Source: Streptomyces sp. NBC_01294
GTDB taxonomy: Bacteria > Actinomycetota > Actinomycetes > Streptomycetales > Streptomycetaceae
Length of the DNA stretch: 64,000 nucleotides
Assembly: GCF_035917235.1 (NCBI RefSeq)
Contig: NZ_CP108423.1
Span: 3,661,001 to 3,725,000, forward strand
Direction of reading: 5' to 3'
In this document: positions 44,079 to 53,057 of the stretch, piece by piece
Layout: every line of letters starts with the position of its first letter
How positions within the stretch are numbered: the first letter of the stretch is position 1
Made by a program: the position numbers and the translations under genes
The notes under the pieces: model-generated
What the model saw: only the letters and a program-made list of their open reading frames with translations
Database searches by the model: none
Told to the model about the DNA's origin: nothing

Positions 44079-46550
44079 ATGGCATTCAATCACTTACCGG
44101 CAGGCGCGCACGACGCCTTCGGACCATTGTCCCGCACGCCGGTGACACACTCGGTTCCGATGGCCCATACTCACGGTCCCAGTCGGCCCACGCCACCTGC
44201 GGACCCTCGACCCACCCCCGGAACGGTCCTGGACCGCCTGTCACGGGGGCCTTCGCGTGCTTCGCGCATCACCCATACGGAGCACTTGCCCCCTCGGGCG
44301 GGTCGTCATGCAGTCTGGCCCGACCGCATCCGAACAGATGTCGTGGCCGCCATCCAGTCGGCCGGAATCGGCCATCCGTGGGAACACCAGGCCGCGGCCG
44401 CCGAGCACGCGCTCGACGGCAGGTCCGTGGTCGTCGCCACCGGCACGGCCTCGGGCAAGTCCCTGGCCTACCTGGCGCCCGTGCTCTCGGCCCTCGCGGA
44501 CGGCGCCGAGGCCCCGAACGGCCGGGGCGCGACCGCCCTGTACCTGGCCCCCACCAAGGCCCTGGCGGCCGACCAGCGGCGCGCCGTACGGGAACTGGCC
44601 GCCCCGCTGGGCAACGCCGTCCGCCCCGCGGTCTACGACGGGGACACGCCCGTCGAGGAACGCGAATGGGTGCGCCAGTACGCGAACTACGTCCTGACCA
44701 ACCCCGACATGCTGCACCGCGGGATCCTCCCGGCCCACCCGCGCTGGTCCTCCTTCCTGCGGGCCCTGCGCTACGTCGTGATCGACGAGTGCCACACCTA
44801 CCGCGGGGTATTCGGCTCCCACGTGGCCCAGGTGCTGCGCCGACTGCGGCGGCTGTGCGCCCGCTACGGCTCCGAGCCGGTCTTCCTGCTGGCCTCCGCC
44901 ACCGCCGGCGAGCCGGCGGCCGCCGCCACCCGGCTGACCGGCGTACGGGTGATCGAGATCACCGACGACGCCTCACCGCGCGGCGAGGTGGTCTTCGCCC
45001 TGTGGGAGCCGCCGCTGCTCACCGAACTGCGGGGCGAGAAGGGCGCGCCCGTACGCCGTACGGCCACCGCGGAGACCGCCGACCTGCTGACCGACCTGGT
45101 CGTCCAGGGCGTCCGTACGGTCGCCTTCGTACGCTCCCGGCGCGGCGCCGAACTGATCTCCGTAATCGCCCGGGAACGGCTCGCCGAGGTGGACCGCTCC
45201 CTGGTCCGGCGCGTCGCCGCCTACCGGGGCGGCTACCTCCCCGAGGAGCGCCGGGCCCTGGAGCGGGCCCTGCACTCCGGCGAGCTGCTGGGACTGGCCG
45301 CCACGACCGCCCTGGAGCTCGGTGTGGACGTCTCCGGCCTGGACGCCGTCCTGATCACCGGCTACCCGGGCACGCGGGCCTCCCTGTGGCAGCAGGCGGG
45401 CCGGGCGGGGCGCTCGGGCCAGGGCGCCCTGGCCGTGCTGATCGCCCGGGACGACCCGCTGGACACCTACCTCGTCCACCACCCCGAGGCGCTGTTCCAG
45501 CAGCCCGTGGAGGCCACCGTCCTGGACCCGGACAACCCGTACGTCCTGGCCCCCCACCTGTGCGCGGCAGCGTCGGAGCTGCCGCTGACGGAGGCGGACC
45601 TGGAACTCTTCGGCCCGGCGACCAAGGACCTCCTGCCCCAGCTCGAAGCGGCGAAGCTGCTGCGCCGCCGGGCCACCGCCTGGCACTGGACCCGCCGTGA
45701 GCGGGCGTCGGACCTGACCGAGATCCGCGGCGGCGGCGGCCGCCCGGTGCAGATCGTCGAGGCCGCGACCGGCCGGCTGCTGGGCACGGTCGACGAGTCG
45801 GCGGCCCACACCGCCGTCCACGAGGGGGCGGTCCACCTCCACCAGGGCCGCACGTATCTCGTGAAGCACCTGGATCTGGAGGATTCCGCGGCCCTCGTGG
45901 AGGAGGCGAACCCGCCCTTCTCCACCACGGCCCGTGACACCACCTCCATCTCCGTCCTGGAGACCGAGACCGAGATCCCGTGGGGCTCGGCCCGGCTCTG
46001 CTTCGGCTCCGTCGAGGTCACCAACCAGGTCGTCTCCTACCTGCGCCGCAAGCTGATCACCGGCGAGGTCCTGGGCGAGACCAAGCTGGACCTGCCGCCC
46101 CGCACCCTGCGCACCCGGGCCGTGTGGTGGACGGTGACCGAGGACCAGCTCGACGAGGCCCGGATCAACCCGGAGATCCTCGGCGGCGCCCTGCACGCCG
46201 CCGAACACGCCTCCATCGGCATGCTCCCGCTGTTCGCCACCTGCGACCGCTGGGACATCGGCGGCGTCTCCGTGCCGCTGCATCCCGACACCCTCCTCCC
46301 CACGGTCTTCGTCTACGACGGCCACCCCGGCGGCGCCGGCTTCGCGGAACGCGCCTTCCACACGGCCCGCGCCTGGCTGACGGCGACCCGCGACGCGATC
46401 GCCGCCTGCGAGTGCGAGGCCGGGTGCCCTTCCTGCATCCAGTCCCCCAAATGCGGCAACGGCAACGACCCCCTGCACAAGCGCGGCGCCCTCCGCCTCC
46501 TCACCCGCCTCCTCGCCGAATCACCACCGCCCCCACCCGTCACCCCCTGA
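44079..46550 (+). CDS. DEAD/DEAH-box DNA helicase, Hrq1/MrfA (YprA) family
   Basis: The 823-residue protein starts at ATG 44079. Helicase motifs: Q-like PWEHQAAAAEHAL, I ATGTASGKS, Ia APTKALAADQ, II DECH, III SATAG, V ATTALELGVDVSGLD, VI QQAGRAGRSGQG. The C-terminal DUF1998 region ends with four Cys (CECEAGCPSCIQSPKC), the metal site typical of MrfA/Hrq1. Relatives unwind DNA 3' to 5' and MrfA repairs mitomycin crosslinks, so DNA repair is the likely role. It is divergent from bldG. The C-terminal Pro-rich tail converges on the tad cluster. Confidence 0.92.
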   Translation: MAFNHLPAGAHDAFGPLSRTPVTHSVPMAHTHGPSRPTPPADPRPTPGTVLDRLSRGPSRASRITHTEHLPPRAGRHAVWPDRIRTDVVAAIQSAGIGHPWEHQAAAAEHALDGRSVVVATGTASGKSLAYLAPVLSALADGAEAPNGRGATALYLAPTKALAADQRRAVRELAAPLGNAVRPAVYDGDTPVEEREWVRQYANYVLTNPDMLHRGILPAHPRWSSFLRALRYVVIDECHTYRGVFGSHVAQVLRRLRRLCARYGSEPVFLLASATAGEPAAAATRLTGVRVIEITDDASPRGEVVFALWEPPLLTELRGEKGAPVRRTATAETADLLTDLVVQGVRTVAFVRSRRGAELISVIARERLAEVDRSLVRRVAAYRGGYLPEERRALERALHSGELLGLAATTALELGVDVSGLDAVLITGYPGTRASLWQQAGRAGRSGQGALAVLIARDDPLDTYLVHHPEALFQQPVEATVLDPDNPYVLAPHLCAAASELPLTEADLELFGPATKDLLPQLEAAKLLRRRATAWHWTRRERASDLTEIRGGGGRPVQIVEAATGRLLGTVDESAAHTAVHEGAVHLHQGRTYLVKHLDLEDSAALVEEANPPFSTTARDTTSISVLETETEIPWGSARLCFGSVEVTNQVVSYLRRKLITGEVLGETKLDLPPRTLRTRAVWWTVTEDQLDEARINPEILGGALHAAEHASIGMLPLFATCDRWDIGGVSVPLHPDTLLPTVFVYDGHPGGAGFAERAFHTARAWLTATRDAIAACECEAGCPSCIQSPKCGNGNDPLHKRGALRLLTRLLAESPPPPPVTP

Positions 46551-46702
46551 CACGAACCCTCCGCTCCGCTCCCCTCACCGAGCCCGACCCGGCCCGCGGC
46601 CTTTGCACCCCACCAGGGCCTGGACGGGGCCGTGACCCGCGCCGTGGCCCAGGCCGGGCCTTTCCCCCTGGCATGGGCCCTGGCGGGGCCTATGCGAGCG
46701 CC

Positions 46703-47068
46703 TCAGCCCGTGCCCGAGCCCGAGCCCTCAGGCGGCGGCGGCCGGGGTGGGCCCGCTCGGGCCCGGATGGCCGGGGTGAAAGGGCCCGCCGTGACCCGGG
46801 CCGTGACCTCGGCGACCTCGCCCCCGACCTGGCATCCGGCGAGCGCCGCGCCCTGTGCCCGGGCCACCCGCAGGGCCGCGGCGCACGCGGTGGGCGGCCC
46901 GTGGGCCCAGGTGGCCGCCGCCGCGAGCGCCGCCAGGTCGGCGGCCGCCGCCGCTCTGTGGCGGGCCACGACGGCCTGGCCGAGCAACAGCACACCGCCG
47001 AACACCGCACCCAGCACCGTCGCCACCAGCGCCGCCCAGACCGTGGCCGAACCCCGGTCCCGGCTCAC
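46703..47068 (-). CDS. TadE/G-like pilus assembly protein (Rv3654c-like)
   Basis: The GTG at 47068 overlaps the preceding stop by 4 bp and gives 121 residues. RDRGSATVWAALVATVLGAVFGGVLLLG is the TadE/G-type N-terminal anchor, followed by AADLAALAAAATWAHG, typical of the Rv3654c-like family, with two Cys and a Pro-rich tail. These proteins are minor pseudopilins of Flp/Tad systems. It is the last gene of the tad operon. Confidence 0.8.
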   Translation of the reverse strand: MSRDRGSATVWAALVATVLGAVFGGVLLLGQAVVARHRAAAAADLAALAAAATWAHGPPTACAAALRVARAQGAALAGCQVGGEVAEVTARVTAGPFTPAIRARAGPPRPPPPEGSGSGTG

Positions 47069-47451
47069 GGCGGCGGCCCCACGCTGTCCTCCGCCAGGGC
47101 CACCGCCTGCGCCCCGAGCCGCACCGGCAGCCCCCGCGGCCCCGGCGCCGGCGCCGCCACCCGGACCCGCCACAGGTCGCCCACGCGCTCCAGCTCCACC
47201 CGCGCCCCCGTCGGCGCGGCCTCCCGGGCCGCCGCCACCGCCACCTCCGCCGGCTCCGACCTGGACGCCGCCCGGGCGCCGGCCCGGGCCGCGTCCACAC
47301 ACCGGATCTGCGCGGCCGCCGCCATCAGCGCCCACACCAGGAGCGCCGCGAACAGCACCAGCGCCGGGATCACCAGTGCGGCCTCGGCCGTCACATATCC
47401 CCGGTCCGCTCTTGCGCGGACTTCCCGGGAGTTCCCCTCAGAACGGCACAT
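47065..47451 (-). CDS. TadE-like minor pseudopilin
   Basis: Read from ATG 47451, the protein has 128 residues, and its start overlaps the pilin stop by 14 bp. A short cytoplasmic segment precedes RGYVTAEAALVIPALVLFAALLVWAL, the TadE motif with its conserved Glu, then IRCVDAARAGARAASR. A GTG start nearer the hydrophobic segment is possible. TadE proteins prime or tip Flp pili. Confidence 0.8.
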   Translation of the reverse strand: MCRSEGNSREVRARADRGYVTAEAALVIPALVLFAALLVWALMAAAAQIRCVDAARAGARAASRSEPAEVAVAAAREAAPTGARVELERVGDLWRVRVAAPAPGPRGLPVRLGAQAVALAEDSVGPPP

Positions 47452-47635
47452 CGAGCGCCTTCCCGATGGTCGACTGGAGGGCCGTGGCGACGACTTCACT
47501 CGTCACCACCTTGTAGAGAACGGCCGCGAAAGCGCAGGCCGCGATCGTGCCCATGGCGTATTCGGATGTGGACATCCCCGCATCGCCCCGGCGACCGCTC
47601 AGCGACGTCCGCACACGAAACCAGATGATCCTCAT
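47438..47635 (-). CDS. DUF4244 Flp-type pilin
   Basis: The 65-residue protein has an ATG with AGGGGG five bases upstream. It reads GRRGDAGMSTSEYAMGTIAA, then CAFAAVLYKVVTSE. The acidic-free G/MSTSEYA junction followed by a single hydrophobic helix is the pilin plan, with cleavage expected just before the Glu-containing segment by a prepilin peptidase (none is encoded in this window). It is the likely major subunit of the operon's pilus. Confidence 0.85.
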   Translation of the reverse strand: MRIIWFRVRTSLSGRRGDAGMSTSEYAMGTIAACAFAAVLYKVVTSEVVATALQSTIGKALDVPF

Positions 47636-47685
47636 GACAACCCCCTGTTGGATTTCCGTTGTTGATGTTTGCGGTCCATGCGACT

Positions 47686-48459
47686 TCAGGTGTTCGAGAG
47701 AAGTCCCGAGGCCATACCGATCACCACCGGAGCGACCCCGATCGCGAGAAATGCGGGGAGGAAACAGAGCCCGACCGGGGCGGTGACGAGGACCGCCGCC
47801 CGCTGCGCCCCGGCTCCCGCCCGGCGGGCCCGCTCCTCCCGGAGCCCCGACGCGAGCCGGGATACCGGCTGAGCCGCGGGAGCCCCGGTCCGGGCAGCCC
47901 GTTCCAGGCATTCCGCGAGCGTCCGGGCACCCGGTATCTCCGCCAACCTCCCCCACCCGGCGCCCGGTTCGCCACCGAGCCGCAGCTCCGCCCCGGCCCT
48001 CGCCAGCCGCTCGCCCACCGGGCCGTCCAGCGACTCCCCGACCACCTCCGCGGCCTCCACCGGACCGGCCCCGGCCGCCAGGCACGCCGCCAACAGATCG
48101 GCTGCGAACGGCAGCTGACGCTCCGCCTCCCGCTGATCCTCCGCGGCCGGCGGCCGCTCCCTGGCCTGCCAGCGCCGCACCCCGAGCGCGGCCAGGCCGC
48201 CGACCGCCGCACCCGCCACCCCGCCGACGAGCACCCAGCCCGCCAGCAGCGCCCCGGCCGGCGCCGCCCAGGCCGCCGCCACACCCCGTATCCGGGATCC
48301 GAGCACCGGCCCGCGCGGGCCCGGCGGTGCCCCCAGCAGGGTCGCGGCCCGGCGCCGGGCCGCCCGCGCCCTGATCTGCGCCGTCACCACCGATGCCGCC
48401 CACAGCGCCACCACCGCGAGGCACAGGACGATCCCCAGCCTGTGGACGACGACGCCCAT
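47686..48459 (-). CDS. TadC-like type II secretion F-domain membrane protein
   Basis: The 257-residue protein starts at an ATG that shares one base with the upstream stop (TGATG), with GGGGGAG five bases before it. Two N-terminal spans, a cytoplasmic T2SSF helical domain (LPFAADLLAACLAAGAGPVEAAEVVGE) and two C-terminal spans (AAVLVTAPVGLCFLPAFLAIG) fit TadC. It forms the inner-membrane platform with TadB. Confidence 0.88.
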   Translation of the reverse strand: MGVVVHRLGIVLCLAVVALWAASVVTAQIRARAARRRAATLLGAPPGPRGPVLGSRIRGVAAAWAAPAGALLAGWVLVGGVAGAAVGGLAALGVRRWQARERPPAAEDQREAERQLPFAADLLAACLAAGAGPVEAAEVVGESLDGPVGERLARAGAELRLGGEPGAGWGRLAEIPGARTLAECLERAARTGAPAAQPVSRLASGLREERARRAGAGAQRAAVLVTAPVGLCFLPAFLAIGVAPVVIGMASGLLSNT

Positions 48460-49343
48460 CACCGCTCCCCCGCCCGGACGATGTACCGGCACCACAGCAG
48501 TCCCAGCGCTTCCAGCACCCCGCCCGCCACCAGGCAGCCCCAGCCCATCGGGGTGTGCAGCAGCACCCGCAGCGGATCCGCACCCAGCCCGGTGCCGATC
48601 AACAGGCCCACCAGCGGCAGCAGGGCGAGCACCACGACCGTGGACCGCGCCCCCGCCAACTGGGCCCGCAGCGACTCCTGCCGGTCCCGCTCGGCCCGCA
48701 GGGCCCCCTCCAGCCGCTCCAGCCCGGCGGCCAGTCCCGCACCGCCGTCCACCGACACCCGCCAGCAGGCCGCCATCCCGGCCAGACCCTCCGCACCGGG
48801 CTCCCGCGCCGCCTGCCGCAGCGCCCCGGGCACGTCCCCGCCGAACGCCGCGGCGGCCAGCACCCCCGCCTCCGCCGGACCCGGCCCGCCGGGGCCCGCG
48901 GCCGTCCGCCGCATCGCCGCCGTCAGCGCCTGTCCGGGCTGCGCTCCCGCACGCAACTCGCCCACCACCGCCCCGCACAGGGCCACCACCTCGGCGGCCC
49001 TGGCCGCCCTGGCCCGCTCCCTGGCCCGCACCCGGAGCCACCGCCGCACCAGCGGCACCGCGGCCGCTCCCGCGAGCAGGGGGATCACCGACGCTCCGAG
49101 CACCGCGACCACGAGCCCGGCTCCGAGACAGGCCCACTCCCGCCACCGCGCCGCCCGCACCCGTACGGCGATCAGCAGCCGCTCCCGGCGCACCGGCCCG
49201 CCCGGCACCACCGCGCCGCCCGACGCGAGCACCACCCGGGCCCGTCGGGACACCCAGTCGCCCCCGGCGAGCCCCCAGGCGGCCGCCCCGGCGCAGAGCA
49301 TCCCGGCGAACACCGGCACCTGCAGCCCCGCCCCGGCGCTCAT
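48459..49343 (-). CDS. TadB-like type II secretion F-domain membrane protein
   Basis: The 294-residue protein starts within the TadA stop (ATGA overlap, 49340-49343). It has paired spans at the N-terminus, the T2SSF segment CGAVVGELRAGAQPGQALTA, and two terminal spans (TVVVLALLPLVGLLIGTGLG; PMGWGCLVAGGVLEALGLLW). It pairs with TadC in the pilus assembly platform. Confidence 0.88.
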   Translation of the reverse strand: MSAGAGLQVPVFAGMLCAGAAAWGLAGGDWVSRRARVVLASGGAVVPGGPVRRERLLIAVRVRAARWREWACLGAGLVVAVLGASVIPLLAGAAAVPLVRRWLRVRARERARAARAAEVVALCGAVVGELRAGAQPGQALTAAMRRTAAGPGGPGPAEAGVLAAAAFGGDVPGALRQAAREPGAEGLAGMAACWRVSVDGGAGLAAGLERLEGALRAERDRQESLRAQLAGARSTVVVLALLPLVGLLIGTGLGADPLRVLLHTPMGWGCLVAGGVLEALGLLWCRYIVRAGER

Positions 49344-50488
49344 CGGGCACCTCGCAGCAGCGGACGGAGCCGTTCCCAGCCCCGCTCCCGTACGAAGCCC
49401 CGCGCGGACCAGCGCAGCGCCGGCACGGTGACCACCAGCCCGGCGGCGTCCCGCTCCAGCACGTGCACCTCGGCCAGCCGGCGCCGCCCCTCCCGCTCCC
49501 GGACCAGGTGGAGCACCAGGGTCAGCGCGGCGGCCAACTGGCTGTGCAAGGCTGCCCGGTCGAGCCCGGCGGCCGTCCCGAGCGCCTCCAGCCGCGCCGG
49601 GACATGGGCGGCAGCGTTGGCGTGGACCGTGCCGCAGCCCCCTTCGTGCCCGGTGTTCAGCGCGGCGAGCAGGTCCGCCACCTCAGCGCCCCGCACCTCG
49701 CCGACCACCAGCCGGTCGGGCCGCATGCGCAGCGCCTGCCGGACCAGGTCGGCCAGCGTGACCAGGCCCGCCCCCTCCTGATTGGCGGGCCGGGTCTCCA
49801 GCCGCACCACATGGGGATGGTCGGGGCGCAGCTCGGCCGAATCCTCGGCCAGCACGATCCGCTCGCCCGGGCCGACCAGCCCCAACAGGGCGCTGAGCAG
49901 GGTGGTCTTACCCGTGCCCGTGCCACCGGAGACGAGGAACGAGAGCCGGGCCTCGACCATGTCCCGGAGCAGCCGGTGCCCGCCGGGCGGCAGTGTCCCC
50001 GCCGCGACGAGCTCCTCCAGGGTGAACGCCCTCGGGCGCACCACCCGCAGCGACAGGCAGGCCGAGCCGACCGAGACGGGAGGCAGCACGGCATGCAGCC
50101 GGGTGCCGTCCGGCATCCGGGCGTCCACCCAGGGCCGTGCGTCGTCGAGGCGCCGTCCCGCGACGGCGGCCAGCCGCTGGGCGAGCCTGCGCACCGCCTC
50201 GGCGTCGGCGAAGGTCACCCCGGTCAGCTCCAGCCCGCCACCGCGGTCCACCCACACCCGGTCGGGAGCCGCCACCAGCACATCGGTGACCTCCGGATCG
50301 GCGAGCAGCGCCTCCAGCGGGCCCGCGCCGACCAGCTCGGACCGCAACTCGGCCGCGACACCGAGAACTTCGGCATCCCCCAGCAGCCTGCCCTGGGCCC
50401 GCAGGGCCGCCGCCACCCGCGCCGGGGTCGGTTCCGCCCCGCTTTCGGCGAGCCGCCGGCGCACCGCGTCCAGGAGTACCGCGCTCAT
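49340..50488 (-). CDS. TadA/CpaF pilus assembly ATPase
   Basis: The 382-residue secretion ATPase has Walker A SGGTGTGKTTLL (Gly188-Thr196), an Asp box (VLAEDSAELR), Walker B region (LVVGEVRGAE) and the His box (NTGHEGGCGTVHAN). It powers Flp pilus extension from the cytoplasmic face. Both ends overlap the neighbouring genes by 4 bp, indicating tight translational coupling. Confidence 0.93.
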   Translation of the reverse strand: MSAVLLDAVRRRLAESGAEPTPARVAAALRAQGRLLGDAEVLGVAAELRSELVGAGPLEALLADPEVTDVLVAAPDRVWVDRGGGLELTGVTFADAEAVRRLAQRLAAVAGRRLDDARPWVDARMPDGTRLHAVLPPVSVGSACLSLRVVRPRAFTLEELVAAGTLPPGGHRLLRDMVEARLSFLVSGGTGTGKTTLLSALLGLVGPGERIVLAEDSAELRPDHPHVVRLETRPANQEGAGLVTLADLVRQALRMRPDRLVVGEVRGAEVADLLAALNTGHEGGCGTVHANAAAHVPARLEALGTAAGLDRAALHSQLAAALTLVLHLVREREGRRRLAEVHVLERDAAGLVVTVPALRWSARGFVRERGWERLRPLLRGAR

Positions 50489-51729
50489 GCCGGCACCCCC
50501 TGGGCGGAGCCGAGCGCCCGCTGCCAGAAGCCGTCGCAGAAGCGGGCCAGCGCGCCCCGCCCCTGCGCCCCCGGCGGTTCGCCCTCGGCCACCCGCCCCG
50601 GGAGCCCCACCTCGACCGGTACCTCCCCGGCCAGCGGCGCGCCCAGCAGTCCGGCCACGGCCTCCGCGTCGAGACCGCCCGGGCAGCGGCCCCGTACGAC
50701 GACGCGCACGTCCCGGGCCGCCATCCGCACCCCGGCGGCCACCCGGCCCGCGGCGGCCACGGCCCGCAGCTCGCCGGGCACCACCATCAGCACCAGGTCG
50801 AGCTGGGCGAGCACCTCGGCCACGGCTTCGTCCACCCTCCGCGGGAGGTCGACCACCACGACCCCGCCGCGGCGGCGCGCGGCGGCCACCACGGACCGCA
50901 TCGCGGCGGGCGGCACCACCACCCGGTCCCCGCGGTCCCAGCTGAGCACGCGCAGGGCGTGCAGCTCGGGCAGGGACTCCTCCAGCGCTCCGGCGCCGAC
51001 CCTGCCCCGCGAGCCCGCGAAGTCCGGCCAGCGCAGCCCTTCGGCGCTCTCACCGCCGAGCATTACGTCCATGCCGCCGCCGAGCGGATCGCCGTCGATG
51101 AGGATGGTCCGCTCCCCGGCACGGGCGGCCCGGACGGCGAGGGCGCACGCGAGGGTGGAGGCTCCGGCCCCGCCGCTGCCGCCGATCACCCCGACGGTGA
51201 GGGCGGGCCGGCCGGCTCCTTCCACGACGTCGGCGATGCGGTCGACGAGCAGGCTCTCGGCGTCGGGGAGCCGCAGCACCTCCTCGGCGCCGATCTCCAG
51301 CGCCCGCTGCCACACGAGGGGGTCGTCCAGGTCCCGGCCGACGAGGAACACCCCGTCCCGGCGGGGCGCACCTCGCACGCGCCGGGCGGCGTCGTCCCCG
51401 ACCAGCACGAGCGGCGCGGCTTCCCATCCAACGCCTCCCGCACCCCCGCCACTTGTGCCTTCGACACCCGCCGCGCCGCTTCCGGCGAGGCCGCCGTCCT
51501 CCTCCGCGCCGGCCCCGCCCTGCCCGGGCACCGCATGGTGCACGTGCGGCTCGGCGCCCGCGGCTGCGCACAGCCTCAACAGGTCGTCGAGCAGCACAGG
51601 GTCCTCGGTGATGATCAGCGGCCGCCCGCCGCCGGGTAGAAACCCGGCCACGGGCCCGATGCCCGCCCCGGCCCCCGTCTCCCTTCCGACCACGGACTCC
51701 GGCGTTTCATACGACTTCGATCGAGCCAC
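50485..51729 (-). CDS. Septum site-determining-like protein (Ssd/TadZ family)
   Basis: The 414-residue protein is first in the tad operon. Residues about 35-170 form a response-receiver-like domain with a Gly/Ala-rich insert. Residues about 175-380 are a MinD/ParA-like domain. Its P-loop reads GGSGGAGASTL (183-193), with Ala in place of the catalytic Lys and no deviant-Walker Lys at the start, so ATP hydrolysis is doubtful. VVVVDLPRRVDEAV is the switch region. This matches the actinobacterial Rv3660c/Ssd group, linked to septation and, by position, to localising the Tad pilus. The GTG start has GGGGG and GGAG upstream. Confidence 0.85.
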   Translation of the reverse strand: MARSKSYETPESVVGRETGAGAGIGPVAGFLPGGGRPLIITEDPVLLDDLLRLCAAAGAEPHVHHAVPGQGGAGAEEDGGLAGSGAAGVEGTSGGGAGGVGWEAAPLVLVGDDAARRVRGAPRRDGVFLVGRDLDDPLVWQRALEIGAEEVLRLPDAESLLVDRIADVVEGAGRPALTVGVIGGSGGAGASTLACALAVRAARAGERTILIDGDPLGGGMDVMLGGESAEGLRWPDFAGSRGRVGAGALEESLPELHALRVLSWDRGDRVVVPPAAMRSVVAAARRRGGVVVVDLPRRVDEAVAEVLAQLDLVLMVVPGELRAVAAAGRVAAGVRMAARDVRVVVRGRCPGGLDAEAVAGLLGAPLAGEVPVEVGLPGRVAEGEPPGAQGRGALARFCDGFWQRALGSAQGVPA

Positions 51730-51829
51730 GATCTCCGCCCCCTTCTCACTGCAAATCCAGCACCGCGGACTTCGCGGCTGGAATCACCGTGCAGCGATCA
51801 GGAAAAAGGAGTGGATCTTGCTCGATAAC

Positions 51830-51856
51830 TGTGGACAACCCATCGATTGTGAATAA
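51830..51856 (-). promoter_or_regulatory. Two DnaA-box-like 9-mers upstream of tad operon
   Basis: On the minus strand TTATTCACA (51856-51848) and TTGTCCACA (51838-51830) lie 9 bp apart in the same orientation, about 100 bp before the tad operon start. The first fits TTATNCACA; the second is the preferred Streptomyces oriC box. DnaA control of, or DnaA titration at, this operon is an inference. Confidence 0.45.
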
Positions 51857-52023
51857 CCCGGTCACCCTCACAGGTGAGTTCCGGAGCGCGGCGGAACCAC
51901 TACGCACCGTCACGAGCCTGATGGGGTGAGGGCCTTCGCCGCGTCGGCCCCACGCAAGAGGAAGGGCCGGAGGGATGGTCACTTGGGGCCGAAGGCAGGG
52001 ACGCGAACCGCGTCCGGACATGC

Positions 52024-52093
52024 GACGACCCCCGCCGGGGGGGAGAGCGGGGGTCGTCCCCACGGTCCGACTCGGGGGGGGAGGAGCCAGACC
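52024..52093 (-). ncRNA. 6C RNA motif
   Basis: On the minus strand there are two adjacent stem-loops, each with a C-run in the loop. Hairpin 1 (52093-52064) has a 10-bp stem GGTCTGGCTC/GAGTCGGACC with two G-U pairs and eight consecutive Cs. Hairpin 2 (52058-52024) has a perfect 12-bp stem GACGACCCCCGC/GCGGGGGTCGTC and seven Cs. This is the definition of the actinobacterial 6C RNA class, reported near genes for chromosome partitioning and pilus assembly, exactly the downstream context here. Its function is unknown. The transcript ends were not determined. Confidence 0.88.
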
Positions 52094-52205
52094 GGGTTAG
52101 CACGGTCGCGAACGATCCGTGACTTCCATGGTGTACCCGAGAGCCTTCTCAGGCAAACCCACGCGCCACACCTTACGCCGAATGATGGACGCATATGCTC
52201 GGGGC

Positions 52206-53057
52206 GTGGAAAATCAGCCCTTGCCGCACTCCTCGCCTCGCACGGCAGCCTTCTTCGACCTGGACAAGACGGTCATTGCGAAGTCGAGCACCTTGACGTT
52301 CAGCAAGTCCTTCTACCAAGGCGGCCTGATCAACCGGCGAGCCGTGTTGCGCACCGCGTACACGCAGTTCATCTTCCTGGCCGGCGGCGCCGACCACGAT
52401 CAGATGGAACGGATGCGGGAGTACCTGTCCGCCCTCTGCAAGGGGTGGAACGTGCAGCAGGTGCGGGAGATCGTCGCGGAGACCCTGCACGACCTCATCG
52501 ACCCGATCATCTACGACGAGGCAGCGTCGCTGATCGAAGCCCATCACATGGCCGGCCGCGACGTGGTGATCGTGTCGACCTCGGGCGCCGAGGTGGTCGA
52601 GCCGATCGGCGAGATGCTCGGTGCGGACCGGGTCGTCGCCACGCGCATGGTCGTGGGCGAAGACGGCTGCTTCACCGGCGAGATCGAGTACTACGCCTAC
52701 GGCCCCACCAAGGCGGAGGCCGTGCGCGAGCTCGCGGAGTCCGAGGGGTACGACCTCGCCCGGTGCTACGCCTACAGCGACTCGGCCACCGACGTCCCGA
52801 TGCTGGAAGCCGTCGGACACCCGCACGCCGTCAATCCCGACCGCGCGCTGCGCCGGGAGGCGGTGGCGCGCGAGTGGCCGGTCCTGGTCTTCAGCCGGCC
52901 GGTGCGGCTGAAGCAGCGGCTGCCCGGGCTGTCGATGCCGGCGCGGCCGGCGCTGGTCGCCGCGGCCGCCGTCGGTGCGGCAGCCGCCACGGCAGGTCTG
53001 GTCTGGTACGCAAGTCGGCGCCGGGCTCACGCACTGGCCGCCGCCTCGTCTTCCTGA
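52206..53057 (+). CDS. HAD-superfamily (subfamily IB) phosphatase
   Basis: Read from GTG 52206 the protein has 283 residues; upstream in-frame ATGs at 52182 and 52185 are alternatives. HAD motifs: I FFDLDKTVI, II VIVSTSGAE, III with Lys in TKAEAVRELA, and IV AYSDSATDVPMLEAVG. This is the SerB-like IB group, with a helical cap between motifs I and II. The C-terminal 50 residues hold a hydrophobic span (LVAAAAVGAAAATAGLVWYA), so the enzyme is probably tail-anchored. It is divergent from the tad/6C region. Homologues have been linked to morphological differentiation in Streptomyces; the substrate is unknown. Confidence 0.88.
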   Translation: MENQPLPHSSPRTAAFFDLDKTVIAKSSTLTFSKSFYQGGLINRRAVLRTAYTQFIFLAGGADHDQMERMREYLSALCKGWNVQQVREIVAETLHDLIDPIIYDEAASLIEAHHMAGRDVVIVSTSGAEVVEPIGEMLGADRVVATRMVVGEDGCFTGEIEYYAYGPTKAEAVRELAESEGYDLARCYAYSDSATDVPMLEAVGHPHAVNPDRALRREAVAREWPVLVFSRPVRLKQRLPGLSMPARPALVAAAAVGAAAATAGLVWYASRRRAHALAAASSS

